From: Zygotorulaspora mrakii
Taxonomy: Eukaryota > Ascomycota > Saccharomycetes > Saccharomycetales > Saccharomycetaceae
Reading direction: 5' to 3'
Length of the DNA: 64,000 nucleotides
NCBI RefSeq assembly: GCF_013402915.1
Contig: NC_050721.1
Location: forward strand, 1,116,001-1,180,000
Shown here: one piece after another, positions 29,587-38,259 of the stretch
Numbering within the stretch: position 1 is the first letter of the stretch
Layout: every line of letters starts with the position of its first letter
Notes under the pieces: generated by a model
What the model was told of the DNA's origin: nothing
The model's input: the letters and a program-made list of their open reading frames with translations, nothing else
The model's database searches: none
Program-made: the position numbers and the translations under genes

Positions 29587-30449
29587 TTTGCCGAGCTGAT
29601 GTAATCCTTCAGAATTGCTGTGTCAACACTCGCAGGCCTGAATGCAGAATCAACGGCTCGTTTTAATTCTCTATTCCCAGAGATACGAAAAAAGAGCTGC
29701 TGGAGCGAGCAGGACAAAAGAGAAAAACAACCACGTGATATACACCCAGAGTCACGTGTCACATATGCCAACTAACCAACTGGATTGCGTGCCCTACAGC
29801 TGCACGTAACAAGCACCTAGAGCTCGAAGGGGGTCTGTCCAAGCCAAGCAGCTGTCGATATGATCTGGTACCCACGGTAGTTCGACTACAGGTCTCCACC
29901 TTCGTCCCCTTCTCCGCTCGTTTTGGCGGCCGCTGTCCCGTTTCCGGTCTGATTTCCGTTAAAAGCTCAAGAGCTGCTGCGAAACGTGGTATCAGTGCGC
30001 TTCTCCTTTACAATGACACTAATTCTGTCAACTATGAACTTCAATTCACGCCAGCCTGAATCCTCACTGATCTCTCACTTAGCCGCCGTTCTTCATGTTT
30101 TCCCTTTTCTCTTAAAGTTTGGACCAGCTTCTCGTGCATTACGTGCGGGTAACACTGCGCATACTCATAATAATGTGCAAAACTCCATCAGATATCTCTT
30201 GCATGTCAAGTACGGCTTTGAATGACACCTGCCTTACATTGGTAGTATCATATAACAGGAGAGCCAACTTTGCGTCGGACAGATGCAAGTGTAGTGTGCT
30301 ACAAACTCAACTGGTATGGAGCTAAGTCGAATAGGAGGATCGATCACGTGAAGGACGTGACCAGCACGCCTTAATGCACGTGACCCAGCATTCCTCGGAT
30401 CAAATGTAAATCCGTTCCCCTTTCAGCCGACAGTGTCCGGATGTTTCGA
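29587..30449. promoter_or_regulatory. RSC9 promoter and transposon left flank, with E-boxes
   Basis: CACGTG occurs at 29732-29737 and 29753-29758 (about 145-170 bp upstream of RSC9) and again at 30345-30350 and 30377-30382. A Reb1-type CGGGTAA lies near 30146. TGTCCGGA lies at 30434-30441, just before the transposon target-site duplication. No gene is recognised; the 60-80 codon frames here look like chance. Confidence 0.5.
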
Positions 30450-30457
30450 GTTTATCA
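30450..30457. repeat. Target-site duplication, left copy
   Basis: GTTTATCA, 8 bp, identical to 33446-33453. Eight bases is the diagnostic duplication length for hAT transposons. Confidence 0.9.
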
Positions 30458-30478
30458 CAAACTTGTTCACCGAGTAAC
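30458..30478 (+). repeat. Left terminal inverted repeat of the hAT element
   Basis: 21 bp, the exact reverse complement of 33425-33445. It begins CA, as is common in hAT ends. Confidence 0.93.
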
Positions 30479-30809
30479 ACTATGTACGTAACTACATTAA
30501 GTACCTAGTCTTCAGCACGATGGGTAACTCGAATACATATCATATATAACGTGAAAGAATTAGAGTTACCTGATTCGTATAAAAGAGTTACCCACCAACT
30601 ACTCAAAAACATTGTATCACATGACTCCACCTATTCCCTGCACTAACTTTAGTTATTTCTGTTCAAGATTTGTATAGTCGGATAGCAGTTACGCGTCTGT
30701 AGATGATGCGTTGCCGCCATTGCTTCACATTAGTTGTTTTCGATCCATTTGATATCGAGTAAGTAGTACTTCAGAAAGACATCCCTCGCCATTCTCATAT
30801 CCAAGGGAA

Positions 30810-33215
30810 ATGCCGAGCTTGGAGTCATCAAGTGATGATGAGGTCACAATTGTGGAGCAGACGATGCCGTTGAACACACCATTGGCGCATTGCAGCTCCT
30901 CAGAACCCTTAACTCCTCCAAATGAGAACGTGATAGCTTCAACTTCGAACGCTAATCAATCCGAGCAGCAGAAAAAGATTACATCTGGATGGATGGGAAG
31001 ATCTTCATTTAAATCGCATTTTCAGTTTTTTTTCAAGCATGGGAGGAAAGTTGCCAGGTGCAATTACTGTGGGAAGACTTACAAAGAAGGTGAGTCTACT
31101 GGGAATTTGTCAAAACATATAACGGCTGTACATCGTTCTGTGCTGAAAGAGAAAAAAGTTCTCAAAATGCAGACACTGGATACAATGTCAAAATCTTCTA
31201 AATCACTTCACTTAACAGAGGCATTGATACGAGAATGCAACAAACATCCAGGTACTTTGGAGAGCTTACTTCTAATAACGGAGGGATTTCTTCCTTTCAA
31301 TTTTGTCCGTTTAAGTACTTGGAGCCATCTCAATAGAAAATATGGGGGAAACACGTTCATTCAGTCCAGGACTACATTGACTAAAAAGATACAGCATTTT
31401 AGAGACTGTCTCAATGATACTCTGCGGCAAAATTTGAAAGATACCACTCTAGTCAACGTGCAATTGGATATATGGACAGCAGGTAACAGTCAGTCTTTTC
31501 TTGCCATTATGGTATCTTTTGCTCCAAATATTTTGAACAAAGAGCTACTTGAAGCCAGCAATGGTTCAAGGTTATTACTAAATATACACGGTGAAGCGAG
31601 CAACACTCATTTACTCGATTTTGTTAGTTTAGGGGACAAGAAACATACGGGCAAGAATATGTGTGATACATTCATGTCTGTAATGGAGGAATATGATCTT
31701 GTTGATAAACTCGGAACCATCACTATGGATAACGCTTCAAACAATGGCAACTTTCACGTTAATCTAATATACGATCATTTTAATGGACTTAGACCAAGAG
31801 GCCATCGGCTGGTTGGAAAAGTTCGTTTTATACGCTGTGCGAGTCATGTTTTGAATCTGCAATTTCAAAGGATTATCAAAAGCTTGTCCCGGAATTCTCT
31901 TTTCTCTAATGCCTTCAAAAAGATCAGAAAGCTAGCAAAAATAATGCGATATTCAACCGCAATCAACTCCAGTCTGAAAAAGAATAATTTACCTTTAATT
32001 CCTTATGAGTCTCCCACTAGGTGGCTTTTTACATGGAAGCAAGTCAAAATATTCTTAGAAAATTACAAAGCCTACAAGAATTGGCTTGGACTCGTACAGG
32101 AACGTGGTCAAGACCATTTAGTTACGAGGATTCAAGATCATATTTCGTTTGATTCTAAAACCATCAATATGTTAGCTTATTTTGTTGAGTGCGGCAAGAT
32201 TTTTGATTACGTGAACAAAAAGTTCCAAGATGAAGAATATAACAATTTACCTCAAGGAGTTCCTTTATACTACCTTTTGGGACACTTTTACAAGAGTTGC
32301 CTGAACGTATCCACGGGAAAGGAAATTCCTAAATCTAAAAAAGGTATGGATTTCTCTTTTCTAAACGGCCCCGATACATTGTCCTTTGATGAAAAGAATA
32401 TTGTTCTTGAAGCCATCAACGTCGCATACTTATGCTATCAAAATTATTTATCACACATTCAGGCTAACCCATTGTATTATGCGGCCGTCATGCTCGATCC
32501 AACGGCGAAACACGAGCAGCTTTACAGAATGATGGAAATTGATGAGTTCAATCTAAGGATGAACCAAGTTAACAATTTTATTAGAATGTACTTGAACGAA
32601 GAAGGCGTTGAGCTAGGTAATGGGCAGCAAGCAAGCCCGGAGCTCTCAACTATCGGGCGAGAGGAAGACTATTACAGATGCTTTAATGTTCATGAACAAC
32701 CGCAACCCACCGAAACATATTCCACAGCCTCAGTATGCGACGTTAATGAAAATCTTGAGGAATGGCACAGATACCAAAGTGAGCCAGTGGCAAGTGGTCT
32801 GTCCAGGATTGACGCAATAAAATGGTGGCACGCAAATCGCTGCAAGTATCCATCTCTCTTCAAGCTAGCCATGTCTCTGTTATACACCAAAGTAAGCTCA
32901 TGTGATGTAGAGCGCTGCTTTTCTCTTGCGGGAAGAGTGGTTAGGAAAGACAGAGCACGGCTTCATTATAAGAATGTACAAACTCTAATGCTTTTAAGAG
33001 ATCGGTTTTCGAAATTTGGCTTTTACAAGCCTTCTCCGATTCTCGTGCTAGACTCAGAAAATGAGACAGACCTCGACCTTGATAATGAAAACAATGACAT
33101 AGATTGTTACCTATCAGACAGTTCTGAGGAAATGCATGACAGCCAAGATGACAGTGCTGCAACTGCAAGGCTTACGTCTCAAGAGGGCATTAATACACCT
33201 GGCTCAGCTATGTAA
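30810..33215 (+). CDS. hAT transposase, intact
   Basis: 801-residue cut-and-paste transposase. A BED-type zinc finger lies at about 66-108 (CNYC at 84-87, H103 and H108 in HITAVH). The catalytic DDE triad appears complete: Asp220 in VQLDIWTA, Asp307 in TITMDNASNNG and Glu701 in SCDVERCFSLAG. Other hAT marks are CASHVLNL (343-350), TRW (403-405), MLDPTAKHEQL (about 561-571) and the C-terminal dimerisation segment from KWWHANRCKYPSLFKLAMSLL through SCDVERCFS (671-705). Acidic tail follows. There are no stops or frameshifts. Related domesticated proteins exist in yeasts, such as Kat1 of Kluyveromyces lactis. Here the surrounding inverted repeats argue for a mobile copy rather than a host gene. 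Confidence 0.93.
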   Translation: MPSLESSSDDEVTIVEQTMPLNTPLAHCSSSEPLTPPNENVIASTSNANQSEQQKKITSGWMGRSSFKSHFQFFFKHGRKVARCNYCGKTYKEGESTGNLSKHITAVHRSVLKEKKVLKMQTLDTMSKSSKSLHLTEALIRECNKHPGTLESLLLITEGFLPFNFVRLSTWSHLNRKYGGNTFIQSRTTLTKKIQHFRDCLNDTLRQNLKDTTLVNVQLDIWTAGNSQSFLAIMVSFAPNILNKELLEASNGSRLLLNIHGEASNTHLLDFVSLGDKKHTGKNMCDTFMSVMEEYDLVDKLGTITMDNASNNGNFHVNLIYDHFNGLRPRGHRLVGKVRFIRCASHVLNLQFQRIIKSLSRNSLFSNAFKKIRKLAKIMRYSTAINSSLKKNNLPLIPYESPTRWLFTWKQVKIFLENYKAYKNWLGLVQERGQDHLVTRIQDHISFDSKTINMLAYFVECGKIFDYVNKKFQDEEYNNLPQGVPLYYLLGHFYKSCLNVSTGKEIPKSKKGMDFSFLNGPDTLSFDEKNIVLEAINVAYLCYQNYLSHIQANPLYYAAVMLDPTAKHEQLYRMMEIDEFNLRMNQVNNFIRMYLNEEGVELGNGQQASPELSTIGREEDYYRCFNVHEQPQPTETYSTASVCDVNENLEEWHRYQSEPVASGLSRIDAIKWWHANRCKYPSLFKLAMSLLYTKVSSCDVERCFSLAGRVVRKDRARLHYKNVQTLMLLRDRFSKFGFYKPSPILVLDSENETDLDLDNENNDIDCYLSDSSEEMHDSQDDSAATARLTSQEGINTPGSAM

Positions 33216-33385
33216 ATTATGAGAAGGCCACCGTCATCGTAGATATTTCATTTCACATTCTTAATCCAAATATCATAAATCTCATTATGGACGATAATAC
33301 TTGGGTTACTCAACTCGTATACAATGCCTTCATAAAAAGTAACTTGTTTTGTTTACGATGAGTGGGTTATTCACAGGACGATTTA

Positions 33386-33408
33386 CTTACTCATTATTAC
33401 TGAGTAAG
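33386..33408. repeat. Subterminal palindrome inside the hAT right end
   Basis: CTTACTCA (33386-33393), 7-bp spacer, TGAGTAAG (33401-33408). It shares the GAGTAA core with the terminal repeats and may be a transposase-binding site. Confidence 0.6.
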
Positions 33409-33424
33409 TTGTTTTCTTTACCCG

Positions 33425-33445
33425 GTTACTCGGTGAACAAGTTTG
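33425..33445 (-). repeat. Right terminal inverted repeat of the hAT element
   Basis: 21 bp, the exact reverse complement of the left repeat at 30458-30478, ending at the start of the right target-site copy. Confidence 0.93.
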
Positions 33446-33453
33446 GTTTATCA
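33446..33453. repeat. Target-site duplication, right copy
   Basis: GTTTATCA, identical to 30450-30457, immediately outside the right inverted repeat. Confidence 0.9.
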
Positions 33454-33872
33454 CTACACAACACTTTGCACGGGACGCTCCCCTTTACAATTCGCCTTCT
33501 TCTGTCCGGATACCCCACATTTATAGTGAATGGAGAGAAGTCATACAAATCCGAAATTGTTCATGATGGTAATATAAGGGATACTCAGGTGTCATCAACT
33601 AGAGATACATGGGAGGTGGTATGGAAGGGAACGGAATCAGAGTGTGTCACCGCGCTATAATCATGAAGCGTTGTTGGCGTTACAAGGTCATGCGAACCAT
33701 GCAAGGGGAAACGACTGCAAGGGAAACGACCGCAACACATACGTTGTATATAAACGGGCGATTATGAGCTGGATTTTCAGGCTATCGCGTGAAGTATGTT
33801 ACTTGCTCGAAGTTCAGCGGCAAACGAAGAACACCAGATTTTGAAATAGTTTCGCAAAGAGACTAGGTACAC
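33454..33872. promoter_or_regulatory. YAT2 promoter / transposon right flank
   Basis: Contains TGTCCGGA at 33503-33510 and a TATA-like GTATATAAACG near 33745, about 125 bp before the YAT2 ATG. Short frames at 33349-33844 are not gene-like. Confidence 0.45.
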
Positions 33873-36614
33873 ATGAGCACTGTTACTGACAGCATTAAGC
33901 TAGGCCTGAGTCCAGACGCCGAACGTAGGCCAAGGGTGAACGTAAGTGCGGTAGGCGGCAATGGCACAGAGGGCACTTTCTCGAACGAGAAAAGGCTGCC
34001 AAAATTGCCGCTACCGGATCTTCGGGTCTCTTTGGAAGCGCTGAATGAGAGTTTGCAGCCGTTGTATTATGCAGACGGCTACTACAAGCACCCCTTAGAG
34101 CCAGAACAGCTGAGGGGTCTATCAAATGACATTTCTATCTTTCTCGAAAGCGAAGCGGCTAAAAAATTGCAAGGGAAATTAGAAGAGTTCTCTCTTGTAA
34201 ATGACTGCTACTTGGATAACTTGCACTTGGACGTTAATAACAGCTACACGAATGCTGTACAGGATGAAGTTTTACCAAGGAACCCTTTTCTGGTGCTGGC
34301 AGAAGATGCTGTGCCAGATATAACGCAAACAGACAGATCCGCGGTGCTTGTCCATTCGGCTCTCAGGTTCATCGCTGCATTAAGAAATGGAGTCTTGCCA
34401 GTGGATCGCAACGCGAAAACAGGAGAGCCGCTGTCAATGTTTCCTTATTTGAATCTATTTGGTACCACGAGATGTCCCGTTTTTGTTGAAGGTGAGATTG
34501 AGAATTTTGATCTTGAAAAGCCTTATACGGATTCGGATTTGGAAGCTGGATGGTCATCCTCGTCTTCTTCAGAGTGTGAAGATGATGGCGATCAGGATGT
34601 TGAAGGTACAAAGTCAAAGTCGTTTATGTCAAACGAACAGATCTCCAATAAGAATGATATTTTCACAAAACATGGTATCAGCTCCAAGAGGTACCCTGGA
34701 TCGAAGCACCTTCTGGTCATTTCAAGAGGTCAATATTATACTCTGGATGTTTTCGACGACTCAAATAACATAATTCACGATGTATCAAGTTTGGTTGCAG
34801 CTTTCAATTTCATTTTACATGATTCAATGAAGCCCTGTACGTTTAAGAAATCAACAGCGTTAGGCAGTTTGACGTCACATTCGTTCAAAAATTGGAAATA
34901 TGCGAGAAAGAGGTTACAAAAGAGATATCCAGATGAATTAATGCTCATTGACTCTTCACTATTTGTGCTGGTACTTGATGAATCAACCGATTGTGAAAAG
35001 AAGTTTACAAATGAAATTGACTTCACCATTGAAAAAGGACTAAATACAAGCTCATCCGATTGTAAAAGGTTGTTTTATGGAACCTCGATAATTGACGATA
35101 AAGGTCATCAAGTTGGCTCTTGTATATCCCGGTGGTATGACAAATTGCAATTGGTGGTGACGGCAGATTCGAAAGCAGGAGTTATTTGGGATTCTTTCAC
35201 TTGTGATGGTTCAGCAGTTTTGAGATTCATTTCTGAAATTTATACAGAATCTGTTTTAAGATTGGCGAGAGATGTCAATTCAGGGGATTCAAGATTTTCT
35301 TTGTGGCCTTCTATCAAAGATTCGAAGATAGGCGATACTATACGAAATCCCACTGAATTGGTAACTAGAATAGATTGGGATTTTAGTAATATCTTAAACA
35401 CCCATGTTCATTTATCAGAGACCAAATTAGCCGACTTGATTTCAAAACATGATATTGTACATGTTTCTATCCCATTTGGTCGTAGAGCAGCCCAAAGGTT
35501 GGGAGTGAGTTCAGATTCCATGATTCAAGTAGCACTACAAATTGCACATTACGCATTGTATGGCAGGATGGTTTATGGATTTGAACCAATTTCAACCAGA
35601 AAGTTCAGGAAATCGAGATCATGCTTTATTAATATTCAAAATCAGGATCTATTAGAATTATGCCAATTGTTCATATCGAATTCTTTTGATGGAAATGTAA
35701 AATTAGAGAAATTTGTCTCTGCCTGTGAGAAGCATTCCGTCAAGGTTAAGAAAGCCAAAGAGAACGGTGGCTTCGAAAAACACTTTAATGCATTGCGATA
35801 TCTCTATAAATTCCATGATCATTACGGTATATACTTGAACTCAAATGATAGGAAAATATCGGCAAACATTTTCGAGAATCCTTTGGTCAAACCATTCTCG
35901 GCACCAGATTTGATTGTGGCAAATTGTGGTAATGCAGCGACAACGACATTTGGTATAACCCCTGCTGTTCCTCAGGGATTCGGAATAGGATACATAGTTA
36001 AGGATGACCAATGTGATCTGACAGTGACTTCACAATTTAGACAAGCAGATAGATTAATGTTCATGTTGAATTGGGTATTACAAGAAATCCGAAATTTTTG
36101 GAAAAAGTCAAATGCATCTAATTTCAATAAAACTGGTGTTAAAATAAGTCCACTAATTGATAAGTTGTATGAGATGGACAATGCGCTTAATTCCATAAAA
36201 AAATCAAATGAATATGCCTCGCAGCAAAATAAAATTATTAAAGGATATGGATTCTTCGATCTGCAAGGACACATCGATAGTAAGAACAGTTCAAGACTGA
36301 ATTCTCAAAATAATTCCTCATTACAGTTATCAGATTTGGCAAACACTTCACAGAGCAATTTGGGACTCAACAAAAATAATATATTACTGCACTCCAGTCC
36401 AGCTCTGTCGGTTCCTACTGAGAAAGAAAAGCAAGAGACAGGCTGTCAAATTCACCAAATACAACCGGAGAATACGTCAGATGAAGAGACATCGCCACCA
36501 TCATCTGCATCAAAATCTGACACTGTTAAACGTAGTAACGTTATCAATTCAAAATTTGAAATTGATTTCGATCGTAGTGGGGTAGGTAGGAAAATTCAAG
36601 CAAATTTTGACTAA
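33873..36614 (+). CDS. YAT2: YAT2, carnitine acyltransferase-family protein
   Basis: Member of the choline/carnitine acyltransferase family; S. cerevisiae Yat2 (923 residues) is described as a cytosolic carnitine acetyltransferase. This copy has 913 residues. The family N-terminal signature LPKLPLPDLRVSLEAL is at 42-56. The segment WYDKLQLVVTADSKAGVIWD (421-440) leads to the active-site position. There, the residue aligned to the catalytic His of carnitine acetyltransferase is Ser441 (WDSFTCDG where the family has EHxxxxG). GYIVKDDQCDLTVTSQFRQ lies near 710. A long Ser/Asn-rich, low-complexity C-terminal tail (about 800-900) is probably disordered. YAT2 and GCD11 are neighbours in S. cerevisiae. 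Confidence 0.92.
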   Translation: MSTVTDSIKLGLSPDAERRPRVNVSAVGGNGTEGTFSNEKRLPKLPLPDLRVSLEALNESLQPLYYADGYYKHPLEPEQLRGLSNDISIFLESEAAKKLQGKLEEFSLVNDCYLDNLHLDVNNSYTNAVQDEVLPRNPFLVLAEDAVPDITQTDRSAVLVHSALRFIAALRNGVLPVDRNAKTGEPLSMFPYLNLFGTTRCPVFVEGEIENFDLEKPYTDSDLEAGWSSSSSSECEDDGDQDVEGTKSKSFMSNEQISNKNDIFTKHGISSKRYPGSKHLLVISRGQYYTLDVFDDSNNIIHDVSSLVAAFNFILHDSMKPCTFKKSTALGSLTSHSFKNWKYARKRLQKRYPDELMLIDSSLFVLVLDESTDCEKKFTNEIDFTIEKGLNTSSSDCKRLFYGTSIIDDKGHQVGSCISRWYDKLQLVVTADSKAGVIWDSFTCDGSAVLRFISEIYTESVLRLARDVNSGDSRFSLWPSIKDSKIGDTIRNPTELVTRIDWDFSNILNTHVHLSETKLADLISKHDIVHVSIPFGRRAAQRLGVSSDSMIQVALQIAHYALYGRMVYGFEPISTRKFRKSRSCFINIQNQDLLELCQLFISNSFDGNVKLEKFVSACEKHSVKVKKAKENGGFEKHFNALRYLYKFHDHYGIYLNSNDRKISANIFENPLVKPFSAPDLIVANCGNAATTTFGITPAVPQGFGIGYIVKDDQCDLTVTSQFRQADRLMFMLNWVLQEIRNFWKKSNASNFNKTGVKISPLIDKLYEMDNALNSIKKSNEYASQQNKIIKGYGFFDLQGHIDSKNSSRLNSQNNSSLQLSDLANTSQSNLGLNKNNILLHSSPALSVPTEKEKQETGCQIHQIQPENTSDEETSPPSSASKSDTVKRSNVINSKFEIDFDRSGVGRKIQANFD

Positions 36615-36676
36615 ATTAGCTCATTAAATAGACCACTATCTATATCTCTTCCTTTATTTGTCTACAAAAATAATGC

Positions 36677-38008
36677 CTATTTACTCATACGCTGCATAAT
36701 CTTTATGTCCATATCAAGAAATGAAAGACCCAGTAAAAAGTCCGCGAGTATCACCATTATACCACTCATGATGTAACACAGCCACAAATAATGTGAGCTT
36801 GCTAGCAAGCCGGTAAATACAGGGCCGATACAACGAGCCATAGTTTTACCTATATTCACAATTCCCATAACTCTTGTGAGATCTTTCGGTTTGATGATAT
36901 TGGTTAGAAGAATCTGACGAGGAGTAACATCCATGGCGGTTGTTGCAAAATGCAAATTCAGCAGTACCAGTGATAGTGGTAGAGAACCTTCCGCAAATGG
37001 AATTAGTATAGAAAATAGACCAGAAGGGATTTGAACTAAAAGAGTGGCCTTTACTGGACCAAATGCTCTTGCAATAATTGATGATGGAAAAGTTGAAGCC
37101 GCCATCACAATTTTGGATACAAAAAACACTAATCCCAAGGATTCTGCGCTCATCAGAAATTGTTTCGCGTAATAGAACACCATCCAGCCGCTTGTCATGA
37201 AGCCGGATCCAAGTGAATCAATCATGAATATTATCAACAATTTCTTCATAATCGCCGAGGTTTCTTTGGAAAATGTTCTTGAAGCATCTTTCGAAGAAAC
37301 TGTTTCAGTTTCAAGGAGTAAAGGATCTGTTTCATCCACGACAAAAGCCTCTGATGATGTTACTTCTTCATGGTGATGTCCATCTAATTCTGTGTGATCT
37401 GATAGCGATAACATTACAATTACCTTCAAAAAAGCGATAAAAGCATATAGCAAAAAGACTAATTTATAACACGCAAGGTCAGTTTGTCCATATTTCGTCA
37501 ATTGTACAAAATAAATGAAATAACCACATATAACGGCACCAAGTGAAGCCCCAACGGTCCCAAAAAAAGCGTGTAATGCATAAATTTCTGGTCTGCTATC
37601 ATGAGGAGTCAAATGAGCTAGCATAGCTTCCTCAATGGATTTAAACGGACCGACCTCATCACTAGACGGTGAAATGACGCCAACAATCGCAAGTAATAAT
37701 AGTATACTGAAACTTTCGCTATAACTGAAAACTAAACCACTGACCATCATCATCGTTGCACCAAATATTAGTACTCTTCTTCTTCCCCAGGTGTCTGCAT
37801 ACCACGTGAGAATGTAGGAGCACAAGACATCACCAACTAGTGTAAGTGAGAGAAATAGACCTATCTTGATTTCATCCAAATGGATTTCGTTGAGGAACAG
37901 TGTTAAAACTTGGTTAGTTAATCCATACGACAACAACCTAAGGAAAACAGATGCCCATAGAAGTCTAACATCCTTAGAAGAATTAATTAAGCTGGTGCGA
38001 AAGCCCAT
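36677..38008 (-). CDS. Major facilitator superfamily transporter of unknown substrate
   Basis: 443 residues with about 12 hydrophobic segments in two six-helix halves. They are joined by a hydrophilic loop (about 215-260: DHTELDGHHHEEVTSSEAF...ETETVSSKDASRTFSKETS). The MFS loop motif appears as ADTWGRRRVLIFGA after helix 2. The stretch GVISPSSDEVGPFKSIEEAML is distinctive and resembles MFS proteins common in filamentous fungi. I do not recognise a named S. cerevisiae orthologue, so substrate and membrane are unknown. It is convergent with YAT2 (62 bp between stops) and divergent from LEU3. GC content and codon use do not look unusual by eye. Confidence 0.85.
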   Translation of the reverse strand: MGFRTSLINSSKDVRLLWASVFLRLLSYGLTNQVLTLFLNEIHLDEIKIGLFLSLTLVGDVLCSYILTWYADTWGRRRVLIFGATMMMVSGLVFSYSESFSILLLLAIVGVISPSSDEVGPFKSIEEAMLAHLTPHDSRPEIYALHAFFGTVGASLGAVICGYFIYFVQLTKYGQTDLACYKLVFLLYAFIAFLKVIVMLSLSDHTELDGHHHEEVTSSEAFVVDETDPLLLETETVSSKDASRTFSKETSAIMKKLLIIFMIDSLGSGFMTSGWMVFYYAKQFLMSAESLGLVFFVSKIVMAASTFPSSIIARAFGPVKATLLVQIPSGLFSILIPFAEGSLPLSLVLLNLHFATTAMDVTPRQILLTNIIKPKDLTRVMGIVNIGKTMARCIGPVFTGLLASSHYLWLCYIMSGIMVILADFLLGLSFLDMDIKIMQRMSK

Positions 38009-38259
38009 AGTGAAAAGAGCAGATACCTATGGCTTATTTCTCATATTATTCAGCATATAGCTGATATTTTTCATCTTTTCATTTAAAGTGGGATGGGCAT
38101 CAAAAATTAAAAAAGGTCTGAAAATAAGTTATTGATCGAAATTGAAAACACGATCTTCGGAATTCGGTCTCATCCGAGGACCATTACAATTATTTTAGCT
38201 CACCATTAGTGCGGACGTCGGGTCCATCTCTCTTTGGGCTGTATTTATTTTGGAACATT

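Larger units (their letters stand above)
30458..33445 (+). mobile_element. Complete hAT-superfamily DNA transposon (2988 bp)
   Basis: Bounded by matching 21-bp terminal inverted repeats (30458-30478 and 33425-33445; first bases CAAACTTGTTCACCGAGTAA) and by a perfect 8-bp duplication GTTTATCA on each side. It contains one uninterrupted transposase gene. Subterminal DNA at both ends carries repeated GAGTTACC/GGGTAACTC-like motifs, as hAT transposase-binding regions do. Families named Rover and Roamer are described in Saccharomycetaceae; assignment to either needs comparison. Identical ends, identical duplication and an intact frame indicate recent insertion and possible activity. Confidence 0.93.

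Noticed and set aside
30431..30441. CAGTGTCCGGA as the left end of the transposon
   Set aside because: It begins like some hAT ends, but the right side has no complement. The 21-bp repeat with the 8-bp GTTTATCA duplication fits exactly and starts later, at 30458.
30340..30480. E-box cluster as a possible centromere CDEI
   Set aside because: No A/T-rich CDEII of suitable length and no CDEIII-like TGTTT...CCGAA element follows; the sequence is GC-balanced and then enters the transposon.
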